In this document: positions 7,979 to 15,905 of the stretch, in pieces
How the letters are laid out: each line of letters starts with the position of its first letter
Numbering within the stretch: the stretch's first letter is position 1
NCBI GenBank assembly: GCA_905234175.1
Contig: CAJOGX010000014.1
Span: 1 to 42,923, forward strand
Source: an uncultured Selenomonadaceae bacterium
GTDB lineage: Bacteria; Bacillota; Negativicutes; Selenomonadales; Selenomonadaceae
Direction of reading: 5' to 3'
DNA: 42,923 bases
Made by a program: the position numbers and the translations under genes
Notes under the pieces: generated by a model
Told to the model about the DNA's origin: nothing
Database searches by the model: none
The model's input: the letters and a program-made list of their open reading frames with translations, nothing else

Positions 7979-9232
7979 GTCAATCTTTTCAATTTCGTAG
8001 CCGTGAGCGTGCAGGGATTTAACCACGCGGTCAATGTGTTCGTGGTTGTTGGTTTCGATTGTGACGCCGAGCAAAACTTTCTTGAAACTGTTGGTGACAA
8101 GCGCCTGATTGTGGTCGAGCTTGACGACGTTGGCGTTTTCCTCGGACAGAATCCGCGCGATGTTCAAAAGTTCGCCAGGCTTATCGGGGAGCTGGACAGC
8201 GAAGGAAAAAATTCTGCCGCGCGCGATAAGAGCCTTATCAATCAGACCGGAAAGCGTGGAAATGTCGATATTGCCGCCGCTGACAATCGCCACAACTTTT
8301 TTGCCGTGGAAATTTAATTTGCTCAGCGCGGCGAGAGACAAAACTCCGGCGCCTTCAGCAATGAGCTTGTGTTTTTCGATAAGGCTGAGCAGGGCGCTCA
8401 TGATTTCCATTTCGTTGACGGTGATAATTTCGTCGAGGTATTTTTTGCAGAAAGCGAAGGTGAGCGTGCCGGCGGTCTTGACTGCGCAGCCATCGGCGAC
8501 GGTATCAGCGCTGTTGAGCGTGACGAGTTCACCGGCGTCAAGGGCGGCCTTCATGCAGGCGGCGTTTTCGGGCTCGACGCCAATAACTTTGACGTGCGGG
8601 CTGACGACTTTGGTGGCGAGGGCGACGCCGCTGGCAAATCCTCCGCCGCCAATCGGAACCAAAATCGCGTCAACGTCTTTGAGCTCGTTAATAATTTCGA
8701 GAGCGGTTGTTCCCTGCCCCAGCAAAACTTCGCGGTCGTTGAACGGGTGAACGTAAACGTAGCCGTGAGCTTTCTGGAGTTCGAGGCTGTGGGCGTAGGC
8801 GTCGTCGAAACTGTCGCCGTGCAAAATGACTTCCGCGCCGTAAGCTCTGGTTGCCTCGACTTTGAGAATCGGGGTGGTCGCCGGCATGCAGATAACCGCC
8901 TTGACGCCGAGTTTCTGGGCGGCGAACGCAATGCCCTGCGCGTGGTTACCGGCTGACGAAGTTATAACGCCGCGCGATTTTTCCTCGTCGGTGAGCTGGC
9001 TGATTTTGTTGTAGGCGCCGCGAAGTTTGAAAGCGCCGGTGTGCTGCATATTTTCCGGCTTGAGAAAAATTTCGTTGCCGCTGAGTTCGCTGAAAAAGTC
9101 GCTGGCAATCAGCCGCGTTTTCTTAACGATACCGGCAAGCTGTTTATCTGCGCGGTAAACGTCGGCGATAGTCGTAGCCTCAACGATTTTGTTCACGTCG
9201 TCCGGCGCAAAAGTTTTTTCGTTTTCGTCCAA
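7967..9232 (-). CDS. ilvA: Threonine ammonia-lyase (threonine dehydratase) with ACT domain
   Basis: PLP enzyme converting threonine to 2-oxobutyrate and ammonia, feeding isoleucine synthesis or threonine catabolism; 421 residues. The PLP lysine is in HTGAFKLRGA (Lys69), and the phosphate loop is PIGGGGFASG. The C-terminal 80 residues form one ACT domain (QLPDKPGELLNIARIL). One ACT domain is the short TdcB/clostridial type rather than the two-ACT IlvA of E. coli, so the symbol could equally be tdcB. The start is TTG 9232: GGGAGG lies 10 nt upstream, whereas the longer ATG frame (to 9292) would run through the terminator of the preceding operon. Confidence 0.93.
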   Translation of the reverse strand: MDENEKTFAPDDVNKIVEATTIADVYRADKQLAGIVKKTRLIASDFFSELSGNEIFLKPENMQHTGAFKLRGAYNKISQLTDEEKSRGVITSSAGNHAQGIAFAAQKLGVKAVICMPATTPILKVEATRAYGAEVILHGDSFDDAYAHSLELQKAHGYVYVHPFNDREVLLGQGTTALEIINELKDVDAILVPIGGGGFASGVALATKVVSPHVKVIGVEPENAACMKAALDAGELVTLNSADTVADGCAVKTAGTLTFAFCKKYLDEIITVNEMEIMSALLSLIEKHKLIAEGAGVLSLAALSKLNFHGKKVVAIVSGGNIDISTLSGLIDKALIARGRIFSFAVQLPDKPGELLNIARILSEENANVVKLDHNQALVTNSFKKVLLGVTIETNNHEHIDRVVKSLHAHGYEIEKIDLLR

Positions 9233-9251
9233 AATAAATTTACCTCCCAAT

Positions 9252-9275
9252 AAAAAATACCGCGAAGCTGCGGTA
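9252..9275 (-). terminator. Rho-independent terminator after mreB
   Basis: On the minus strand TACCGC-AGCTTC-GCGGTA (9275-9258) forms a 6-bp stem with a 6-nt loop, followed by TTTTTT (9257-9252). It lies 25 nt past the mreB stop and ends the envelope operon just before the ilvA ribosome site. A-rich sequence on the other side could also let it act in the opposite direction. Confidence 0.8.
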
Positions 9276-9300
9276 AAAAAATACTTAAACAAAATAAACT

Positions 9301-10290
9301 TTAAAAATCCTGGTTGTATTCGAGCGCCTTGCCGGTGCCGACAGCGACGCAGCTCATAGGGTCATCGGCGACGACGGTTGGAATGTGGGTTTCGCGGCGA
9401 ATAATTTCGTCGAGCCCGTACAGAAGTGCGCCGCCGCCGGTTAAAATAATTCCTCTATCAAAAATATCAGCAGAAAGTTCGGGCGGCGTAACGTCCAGCA
9501 CGCGAAGGACGCAGCTTACGATACTGTCGACGGATTCGCGCAGGGCTTCGGCAATTTCGTCGGAAGTGACGGTGATATTTTTCGGCATACCGCTGACGAT
9601 GTCGCGCCCGCGAACTTCCATATCCAGATTCCGCGCGCCCCTGTAGGCGGCGCCAATCGTCGTCTTGATATTTTCGGCGGTGCGCTCGCCAATCAGCAGG
9701 TTGTATTCGCGCTTGATGAAAGATTCAATGTCGCTGTCCATTTTGTTGCCGGCAATGCGCAGGCTTTCGCCGTTGACGATACCGCCGAGGGAAATAACCG
9801 CCACGTCGCAGGTGCCGCCGCCAATGTCAACAATCATGGTCCCGACCGGCTCGGCAATGTCAACGCCAGCGCCCAGCGCCGCCGCGATTGGTTCTTCAAT
9901 GAGTTCAGCCCGTTTAGCGCCAGCCTGTTCCGCCGCTTCCTGTACCGCGCGACGTTCGACGCCGGAAATTCCGCTCGGCACGCAAATCATAAGGCGCGGC
10001 CGGAATAAAAGTGAGCGCCCGACAACTTTGTCAAGAAAGTGGCGTATCATAGATTCAGTCATATCGTAATCGGCGATAACTCCGTCGCGCAGCGGGCGAA
10101 TCGCTACGATATTCCCTGGCGTCCTGCCAATCATTTCGCGCGCCTCCTCGCCAATCGCCAGCACTTCGTCCGTGTTCCTGTCAATGGCAACGACCGACGG
10201 TTCGCGCAGGATTATTCCCCTGCCCTTGACGTAAACCAGAACATTCGCGGTTCCCAAATCTATCCCGACACTCGTTGACATTCCAAACAA
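9301..10290 (-). CDS. mreB: Rod shape-determining protein, MreB family
   Basis: Actin-like ATPase that polymerises under the inner membrane and guides lateral wall synthesis; 329 residues. The start is TTG 10290, giving MFGMSTSVGIDLGTANVLVY, with GAGGAG 8 nt upstream; an earlier in-frame start at 10320 would be read through this ribosome site. The phosphate-1 motif is GIDLGTANVLVY, phosphate-2 is DIGGGTCDVAVI, and the adenosine motif is LTGGGALLYGLDEII. It is the last gene of an operon with a GerMN lipoprotein and a wall amidase, ended by a terminator. It is not beside mreC/mreD, so it may be a second MreB/Mbl paralogue rather than the main one. Confidence 0.92.
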   Translation of the reverse strand: MFGMSTSVGIDLGTANVLVYVKGRGIILREPSVVAIDRNTDEVLAIGEEAREMIGRTPGNIVAIRPLRDGVIADYDMTESMIRHFLDKVVGRSLLFRPRLMICVPSGISGVERRAVQEAAEQAGAKRAELIEEPIAAALGAGVDIAEPVGTMIVDIGGGTCDVAVISLGGIVNGESLRIAGNKMDSDIESFIKREYNLLIGERTAENIKTTIGAAYRGARNLDMEVRGRDIVSGMPKNITVTSDEIAEALRESVDSIVSCVLRVLDVTPPELSADIFDRGIILTGGGALLYGLDEIIRRETHIPTVVADDPMSCVAVGTGKALEYNQDF

Positions 10291-10353
10291 AGTCAAAACT
10301 CCTCTCGGAAAAAAGTTCAAGGGATTTCAGCACGCTTCCCGCGCATTTACAAG

Positions 10354-11004
10354 TTACTGACTGTTACGCGTCAGCGGCTCACTCAAGTCCATGTGCCCGG
10401 CGAGCGTTTCAATTTCTTCGCCGTCAATCAGAATTCGCACGCGCTTAATTTCGGGAAATTCGGTGAGCGTATCGACCAGCGACATGACCAGAAGTTCCTC
10501 GCCGGTTGAGCCGCCAACGAAGTAGCGCTGGAGCGTTTCGCTGAAGTCTACGTAAGCCGTGCCGTTCTCGACGGTGACGCTGTTGAGTTTGGCGCCGCGC
10601 GGGAAAATGCTGGTGAGCTCGACTTCCTTAGGATTAGCCATGATGATTTTAACGGCGTCTTCGTACTTCTGATTTTCGCTGGTGATTCTGATTCTGCGCT
10701 TGACTGCGACGAGGTTAATTCCGGCGTCGTCAGGGAAATAAACTTTGATGTCGATATTGCGTTCGCGGGGCGTGGAAGTTGCGGGATCGGTGGCTGGCAG
10801 CGGCGGCTCGTTTGAAGGCGGAGGGAGCGGCGCGTCCAGCGGAATGATTGGGGTTTCAAATTTCGATTTAGTTTCTGGCGGCGTTGGCGTTTCGGTCGCA
10901 GCGGACTGCGTTTTGGGCTCTACAGGTTCGGGCGTCTGCTGATTGCAGCCGAAAATAAGCAGCGTGAATGCGAACAGCGCCAGTATAAAAAATTTTCTAA
11001 CCAA
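10354..11004 (-). CDS. GerMN-domain lipoprotein
   Basis: Predicted lipoprotein of 216 residues with signal peptide and Cys20 (LLIFGC), then a Pro/Thr-rich linker to about residue 75. The C-terminal 120 residues form a GerMN domain (INLVAVKRRIRI; YVDFSETLQRYFVGGSTGEE; VRILIDGEEIETLAGHMD). GerMN occurs in the spore proteins GerM and YlqB-like lipoproteins and in lipoproteins of non-sporing bacteria, often beside AMIN amidases, and is thought to have a wall-associated role. The start is TTG 11004 with GGAGG 11 nt upstream; no ATG is available. It lies 19 nt after the amidase gene in the same operon. Confidence 0.87.
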   Translation of the reverse strand: MVRKFFILALFAFTLLIFGCNQQTPEPVEPKTQSAATETPTPPETKSKFETPIIPLDAPLPPPSNEPPLPATDPATSTPRERNIDIKVYFPDDAGINLVAVKRRIRITSENQKYEDAVKIIMANPKEVELTSIFPRGAKLNSVTVENGTAYVDFSETLQRYFVGGSTGEELLVMSLVDTLTEFPEIKRVRILIDGEEIETLAGHMDLSEPLTRNSQ

Positions 11005-11023
11005 ATCTGATGAGACCTCCTTT

Positions 11024-12076
11024 TTAGTTCATGAAAAATTTTTTGACGGCGGTAGCGATTGCGCCGGCGACTTTTTTCTGGTACTTTTCGTCGCCCAGAA
11101 GTTTTTCCTCTTCGGGGTTGGTGATAAACGCCAGCTCAATCAGTGAGGCGGGGCACTTACTGCGCTTTATGACGTAAAAGTTAGCCGCCTTGACGCCGCG
11201 ATTGGTGAGCCCGCCGAATTTCGCAAGCTCATCGTTGAGGAGTTTCGCGAGGCGCTGACCTTCAACGCTGGCGCCGTAGTGGTAAGTTTCCATGCCGTGG
11301 GATTTGGGGTTGGAAAAGGCGTTGCAGTGAATGCTGATAAAAAGATTTGCCTGCGGCGGAGTTTTGTTGACGCGAGCCTGAAGTTCGCCGACGTTCGAGG
11401 CGCCGCGTCCGGCAACGTCAACGTCCGTCCTGCGCGTCATGACAACTTTGAACTTTTGTTTCTTGAGAATTTTTTCAGTCTCCAGCGCGACGGCAAGGGT
11501 GACTTCCTTTTCAGTAAGACCCGTTGGACCGACAGCGCCGGAATCTGAGCCGCCGTGCCCCGCGTCGATAACTATAACTTTATCGCCAGGCTTGAAGTGC
11601 GGGGTTTCCTCTTCGTCGTAGTCAATTTTTCTGAGCGCGGTTTTGTCAATGTCGACGATAACTTTTGCGGCGGAATTATCAGCGCGGTTGCCTGGCTCGA
11701 CAGAAATTTTGCAGGCGTTTTCGTCGAGGGCGTCAGCCAAAATGAGCCGGACGCGCGTGTTAGTTTTATCTGCCTCCTTGACGGTGATTTTCCTGACGAA
11801 GTCGATGTCGTCAATTTTCGTGCCGGAAATTCGGCTGATTCTGCCTGGCGTGGTATTTTTCAGCAAGATAGAAAAAATGTTGCCGGTGATTCGCGTTGAA
11901 ATGCTGTCCATTTTCAATTCGCCGTCGTAGGAAATTTCGAGGCGCAGGATATTTCCGGCGGTTTCGTAGGCGCTAATGCCGGTGATTTCCGCCTTAGACT
12001 TAGCCGCCGCCGTGCCGAAAATCGACAGCGCGAAGATGAGCAGGACGCTCAGACTGCTTAAAAATTTTCTGGTCAA
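11024..12076 (-). CDS. N-acetylmuramoyl-L-alanine amidase (AMIN + Amidase_3)
   Basis: Secreted zinc amidase that cuts the bond between N-acetylmuramic acid and the stem peptide; 350 residues. An N-terminal signal peptide ends near FGTAAAKS. An AMIN targeting domain occupies about residues 30-140, and the catalytic Amidase_3 domain starts at VIVIDAGHGGSDSGA. Zinc ligands are the His of DAGHGG, the Glu of LTEKEV and the His of SIHCNAF; the catalytic Glu is in LIELAFITN. The start is TTG 12076, 8 nt after GGAG; GTG 12085, which overlaps the upstream stop, is the alternative. The product belongs to the AmiA/AmiC/CwlC class used in cell separation or, in sporeformers, engulfment. Confidence 0.92.
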   Translation of the reverse strand: MTRKFLSSLSVLLIFALSIFGTAAAKSKAEITGISAYETAGNILRLEISYDGELKMDSISTRITGNIFSILLKNTTPGRISRISGTKIDDIDFVRKITVKEADKTNTRVRLILADALDENACKISVEPGNRADNSAAKVIVDIDKTALRKIDYDEEETPHFKPGDKVIVIDAGHGGSDSGAVGPTGLTEKEVTLAVALETEKILKKQKFKVVMTRRTDVDVAGRGASNVGELQARVNKTPPQANLFISIHCNAFSNPKSHGMETYHYGASVEGQRLAKLLNDELAKFGGLTNRGVKAANFYVIKRSKCPASLIELAFITNPEEEKLLGDEKYQKKVAGAIATAVKKFFMN

Positions 12077-12081
12077 TATCG

Positions 12082-12492
12082 TCACTCCAATTCTTCTAAA
12101 AGTTGGCGCGCCTCGTCGAGGGCGGCGTTAGTTTTATTTTCGTCGCGGAAAATTTTCAGCGTGAAGGTATCGCCTTCGGGCAGGAAATTTGCTGGCAGGT
12201 AAATTTTTTCGCCGTCGATAATCAGCGCCGCGTCGCCGTCGTCGTCGATACTTTCAAGGCTGGCGGTTAAAATCTGGCTGTCGGAAGTTTCACCGGCGGA
12301 AATTTCGAGCGTGAGATAGTCGCCGTCGATGGCGCCTTCGGGTAAAAATTTTTCAGGTAGTCCGAGTTCGCCGGAATATTCGTCGCCGCCCTCGTCGATT
12401 AGCAGAACGCCTTCCCTGCTGCCGTCGTCAAGTTCCTCCAGCCGGTCGAGGTACAAACTTATTTCTTTGATTTTTTCTTCTGCGCTATCCAT
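12082..12492 (-). CDS. DUF3006-like acidic protein with two repeats
   Basis: Small acidic protein of 136 residues, probably cytoplasmic. It appears to hold two copies of a DUF3006-like unit: a first unit with LDRLEELDDGSREGVLLID then LPEKFLPEGAIDGDYL, and a second with ASLESIDDDGDAALIIDGEK then LPANFLPEGDTFTL. DUF3006 proteins are commonly coded next to ComEC/Rec2-type metallo-hydrolases, as here, but their function is unknown. The ATG 12492 is preferred; the TTG at 12504 abuts GGAGGA with no room for initiation. Its start lies 34 nt inside the 3' end of the hydrolase gene, and its stop overlaps a possible GTG of the amidase gene. Confidence 0.75.
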   Translation of the reverse strand: MDSAEEKIKEISLYLDRLEELDDGSREGVLLIDEGGDEYSGELGLPEKFLPEGAIDGDYLTLEISAGETSDSQILTASLESIDDDGDAALIIDGEKIYLPANFLPEGDTFTLKIFRDENKTNAALDEARQLLEELE

Positions 12493-13502
12493 TCTTCTAC
12501 CCAATCCTCCTTAATTTCTGGCGTGACGGAAATATTTTTGCCGTCGGTGACAATCGTGACGGTGCCGTTTTTCCAGCTCCAGAAAATATTTTTGCTGGCA
12601 ATGCCGTTGTTCAGGTAAGCTTCGAGCGGCTCAAGGTGCGGGTGACCGTAAGTGTTGCCGCCGCGCTTTTCGGTCGGCTCACCGGCTGAAATTACGACGT
12701 ACTCAGGATTCATCAGCCGCAGAAAATCTACGCTGGACGCATTCGACGGGTCGAGGCTGGTACGAGAACCGTGGTGGCCGGATTTCAGCACGCGGCTTTT
12801 AAGATTTTGCAGATTGTCCCTGCTGCTTGAAAGAATTGCGACTTCCTCAGAAATTTCAGCGTCGCCGGTAAACATCATCGTAAAATCTTTGTAGACGAGC
12901 CGCCCGACGATTGATTCATTATTCGGGTCAGTTTGCTGCCTGCCGGAATTTACCGCGTCGACCACAGATTTATCCGGCGCGAGAACTTCAAACTTCACGC
13001 CGTCGCCGAAGTCCAGAACGTCGCCGGTAACGAGCGTGCCGTGTTTAATTTTGCCGCCACTGTCCTTAATCAGCTTCATGTAGTTCAGGTAGAGCTTGCC
13101 GGTCGCCGCAACGCCGTTGTCGTAAATTTCCTTAACGGTGTACTTGCTTTCCTTGAGCAGTTTCTCAACGCCGCCGATATGATCCGCGTGCGGGTGAGTC
13201 AGAATAATTTTGTCGAAGGTCGTGACGCCGGCTTTGTCGAGTTCCTTAACGAGTTTGGAACGCTCGTCCTGGTCGCTGGTGTCGATAAGAATGTTTTGGG
13301 ATTTGGTCTGAATAAGCAGCGCGTCGCCCTGTCCGACGTTTAGCATGGTAACTTTCAAATCCTCGCTGGCGGGTTTAGCCGAGGCCGGCGGAGCGTTTTC
13401 AGCAGCGGCGCCCCCAGAATTTCCGCCGCCAGTTTTTCCGCCGCAGCCGCTCAGTACGAACGTCAGCAAGAGCAACGCTACTAAAATAAATTTGTTTTTC
13501 AT
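12459..13502 (-). CDS. ComEC/Rec2-like metallo-beta-lactamase-fold hydrolase, lipoprotein
   Basis: Secreted lipoprotein of 347 residues: signal peptide with lipobox VLSGC (Cys20), a Gly/Ala-rich linker, then a metallo-beta-lactamase domain resembling the C-terminal domain of ComEC. Metal ligands are visible in LTHPHADHIGG, the later GDAEISEE and SGHHGSRTSL. In ComEC this domain may degrade the non-transported DNA strand; stand-alone copies are extracellular nucleases or phosphodiesterases, so the substrate is open. ATG 13502 was chosen because GGAGGAG lies a few nt upstream and a signal peptide follows at once; the longer frame to 13583 adds a non-matching N-terminus. It lies 4 nt after the HAD gene. 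Confidence 0.88.
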   Translation of the reverse strand: MKNKFILVALLLLTFVLSGCGGKTGGGNSGGAAAENAPPASAKPASEDLKVTMLNVGQGDALLIQTKSQNILIDTSDQDERSKLVKELDKAGVTTFDKIILTHPHADHIGGVEKLLKESKYTVKEIYDNGVAATGKLYLNYMKLIKDSGGKIKHGTLVTGDVLDFGDGVKFEVLAPDKSVVDAVNSGRQQTDPNNESIVGRLVYKDFTMMFTGDAEISEEVAILSSSRDNLQNLKSRVLKSGHHGSRTSLDPSNASSVDFLRLMNPEYVVISAGEPTEKRGGNTYGHPHLEPLEAYLNNGIASKNIFWSWKNGTVTIVTDGKNISVTPEIKEDWVEEWIAQKKKSKK

Positions 13503-13506
13503 AAAA

Positions 13507-14313
13507 TCACTCCTCCAGAATGTAACGCTCAATGCCAACAGCAACGCCGTCCTCGAAAACGCTGGGCACGACGAATTTCGCAACGCGCCTGAGTTCGTCC
13601 CTGCCTGTGCCCATGGCGAAGCCGGTGCCGACGGTTTGAATCATTTCAATATCGTTGTGGCCGTCGCCGAACGCGCAGGAATTTTCCACGGCAATTCCAA
13701 AGTGTTCCAGCACGCGCAGAATCCCCGTCGCCTTTGAAACTTTGTCGGAATAAATTTCGGTTGTCTTGAAGTGGAACGGGTCAGCCCAGCCGGTAACGCC
13801 AGGCGTCGCGAGAATTTTTTTGTACACGGCGTCGAGATTTTCAGCGTCCTTGCGCGCAGTCACGCATTCGATTTTACTGACGGAAATTTTGTTGAAGTCA
13901 AATTCGCGGACGAACCTGGAATAATCCGCGCCAACCTTTTTGAAAAACTCGTCGCAGACTTTGAAGTCGCGCGGGCAATAAACTTCGGGATAACTCTCCA
14001 GAAAATATTCGATGCGCTCGGCCGCCGCGTATTCGCAGATTTTTTTAACGCTGTCCATATCCAAATCCTGCCGGAAAATGACTTCGCCGCCGATTAAAAC
14101 CAGCGCGCCGTTGTTCAAAACAAAGCCGTCGAAGCCGAAGTTCAAAAGTTCGTCGTAAATGAAGCCGAACGGTCTGCCCGTCGCTATGAAAATTTTGTGC
14201 CCAGCCGCCTGCAACTTTTTCATCGCGGACTTAACGCGCGGCGTCATGCTCAAAATTCCCTGTTCCCGCGCCAGAATCGTCCCGTCAATGTCGAAAAATA
14301 CCGCCTTAGCCAT
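13507..14313 (-). CDS. HAD-superfamily phosphatase, Cof type
   Basis: Cytoplasmic sugar-phosphate or nucleotide phosphatase of HAD subfamily IIB (Cof/YidA), 268 residues, normal length. Motif I is FFDIDGTIL (Asp8, Asp10), motif II is FIATGRPFG, and motif IV is AFGDGHNDIEM near residue 215, with Lys of motif III in SKATGILR. The cap domain lies in the middle. ATG 14313 has GGAGG a few nt upstream. It overlaps the small membrane protein gene by 8 nt and precedes the ComEC-like gene by 4 nt, so it is early in the envelope operon. These enzymes are promiscuous and no specific substrate can be proposed. Confidence 0.9.
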   Translation of the reverse strand: MAKAVFFDIDGTILAREQGILSMTPRVKSAMKKLQAAGHKIFIATGRPFGFIYDELLNFGFDGFVLNNGALVLIGGEVIFRQDLDMDSVKKICEYAAAERIEYFLESYPEVYCPRDFKVCDEFFKKVGADYSRFVREFDFNKISVSKIECVTARKDAENLDAVYKKILATPGVTGWADPFHFKTTEIYSDKVSKATGILRVLEHFGIAVENSCAFGDGHNDIEMIQTVGTGFAMGTGRDELRRVAKFVVPSVFEDGVAVGIERYILEE

Positions 14314-14515
14314 TTTTACCTCCGCCGTTCTTGTAAATTATATAGAGTCTGACGCCGAGCATTATGAACCAGAGCCCGAACGACGCCAGATAAATTTTGT
14401 TCATGAAAGTCAGATTTGCGTAGTCCATGCGCCAAAACATGAATACCGCCAGTGCCAAAATCAGCCAGTCAAGCAGATTTAATGATTTTTTCAGAAACGA
14501 AATCAAGTTCACCAC
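14306..14515 (-). CDS. Small two-helix membrane protein, unknown function
   Basis: I do not recognise this 69-residue protein. Two hydrophobic segments are visible: LLDWLILALAVFMFW (about residues 14-28) and IYLASFGLWFIMLGVRLYII (about 41-60), the latter followed by a basic tail, KNGGGKNG. It overlaps the HAD gene by 8 nt and follows a good promoter, so it is probably the first gene of the envelope operon. The exact start is uncertain: GTG 14515, GTG 14512 or TTG 14506 all lie just after AGGGA, very close to the predicted transcript start. Confidence 0.65.
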   Translation of the reverse strand: MVNLISFLKKSLNLLDWLILALAVFMFWRMDYANLTFMNKIYLASFGLWFIMLGVRLYIIYKNGGGKNG

Positions 14516-14528
14516 ATCCCTAGCTTAC

Positions 14529-14556
14529 ATTATAACTTCTAATGTTAATATTTCAA
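14529..14556 (-). promoter_or_regulatory. Promoter of the minus-strand envelope operon
   Basis: On the minus strand TTGAAA (14556-14551) and a perfect TATAAT (14534-14529) are separated by 16 nt. Transcription would begin near 14522, leaving almost no leader before the small membrane protein gene. It is back to back with the DUF445 promoter about 55 nt away. Confidence 0.65.
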
Positions 14557-14586
14557 TAGAAAAATTTCTCGCGGCGGAAAAAAATC

Positions 14587-14595
14587 TGCTATAAT
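14587..14595 (+). promoter_or_regulatory. Extended -10 promoter for the DUF445 pair
   Basis: TGcTATAAT is an extended -10 element with a consensus hexamer at 14590-14595. There is no convincing -35. The transcript would start near 14602 and reach AGGAGG about 10 nt later, in front of the TTG start at 14627. Confidence 0.5.
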
Positions 14596-14626
14596 TGGAA
14601 AAAATTTTTTAGGAGGCGCCCAAACT

Positions 14627-15892
14627 TTGCAGAACAAAATTAAAGCGAATCTGACGCTGGCGGCCTGCGCGATATGCGCGGCTGGAACTTTGCCCTCGGT
14701 CAATCCCAGCGGCGGAATTTTTCTGGGCTTGCTGAATCACGGGTTCATTGCGGCGACGATTGGCGGGCTGGCGGACTGGTTCGCGGTAACCGCGCTCTTT
14801 CGCAAGCCGCTCGGAATTTCCTACCGCACAGAAATTCTAAAGCGCAACCGCCAGCACATTTCCGACGCCATTGTTGAATTTGTCAGCGACGATTTGCTGA
14901 AGACCGAAAATATCATGGACACCGTGCGCGAAGAGAATACCGCCAGCCTGCTCATAGATTTTTTTGAGAACTACAGCGGGCGCGACAAAACTAAAACGCT
15001 CGTCCGAGAAATTCTGGCGGAACTTTTTATGAATCTTGACAGCGAAAAAATTTCCCGTTCAATCGCGCCGATCGTCGAGGGCGAAATTAAAAACTTCGAC
15101 GCGCAGAAAATCATTGCCGCCGCCGTCAAGGTTACCACTGACGATAAGCACGCGCGCCGGATTTTGACTGCGCTTTTTGAAACCGCGCGGAAAATTATCA
15201 AGTCTAAGCACATGCAGGACGCTATTTTTGAAAAAATCGTCGAGCTCCGGCAGGCTTACGAAGGCGACTCCGCCGGCCGCGCGCTGGTACTCGCCAGCAT
15301 GAATCTCACCGACGAAAAAATTTTGTCAATCTTGAATGAGAACGTCGAAGAAAAAATTTCCACCGCCGTTGACGCGCTCAAGCCCAGCCGGATTTTCGAC
15401 GCTAAGAAAGATAAGGTCGCGCAGGATTTAATTGGCACGTTCAACAGGACGCTCAAAAATGCAACCGCGCAGATTGACGCTGAGAAATTTCAGGCGGAGT
15501 TTCAAAAGTTATTCAGCGGGAAAATCGACACGGCGGGCTACGTTAAAAGGTGGCTCGACAAAAATGTTAAGGGCGAAAGTATCTGGCGCGAAAGCGTTGA
15601 CGCGCTGGTTGACAGGAAAATTGACGAGTTCATTGGCGACGCGGCGCAGCAGGAAAAATTTGACAGGATTGTTAAGAATATGATTGAGGCGATGGTTGAC
15701 GAGTACCACGGCGAAATTCCGGCGCTGATTCGCGAGAAACTTAACAGGTTCAGCGATGACGAACTCAATGAATTTGTGGAAACGCGCGTCGAAAATGATT
15801 TGCAGATGATTAGGATTAACGGCTCGGTCTGCGGCGGGATTGTCGGAATGATTTTGTACGTCGTCACGCTGATTGTCGGGCAACTTGGCTGA
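14627..15892 (+). CDS. DUF445 family membrane protein, first copy
   Basis: Conserved membrane-associated protein of the DUF445 (YheB/YjiN-like) family, 421 residues. The N-terminal hydrophobic region contains the family signature GGLADWFAVTALFRKPLG (about residues 45-62). A long, charged, probably helical middle section follows, and a C-terminal helix reads IVGMILYVVTLIVGQLG after the conserved IRINGSVCGG. The start is TTG 14627, 10 nt after AGGAGG; there is no ATG. The family is widespread but has no established function. It is followed 13 nt later by a paralogue that shares the ADWFAVTALF block but has quite different codon use. Confidence 0.87.
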   Translation: MQNKIKANLTLAACAICAAGTLPSVNPSGGIFLGLLNHGFIAATIGGLADWFAVTALFRKPLGISYRTEILKRNRQHISDAIVEFVSDDLLKTENIMDTVREENTASLLIDFFENYSGRDKTKTLVREILAELFMNLDSEKISRSIAPIVEGEIKNFDAQKIIAAAVKVTTDDKHARRILTALFETARKIIKSKHMQDAIFEKIVELRQAYEGDSAGRALVLASMNLTDEKILSILNENVEEKISTAVDALKPSRIFDAKKDKVAQDLIGTFNRTLKNATAQIDAEKFQAEFQKLFSGKIDTAGYVKRWLDKNVKGESIWRESVDALVDRKIDEFIGDAAQQEKFDRIVKNMIEAMVDEYHGEIPALIREKLNRFSDDELNEFVETRVENDLQMIRINGSVCGGIVGMILYVVTLIVGQLG

Positions 15893-15905
15893 GGGGGCGG
15901 CGATT

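Noticed and set aside
9233-9292. Longer threonine dehydratase start at 9292
   Set aside because: That extension runs through the mreB terminator hairpin; GGGAGG with TTG 9232 fits better.
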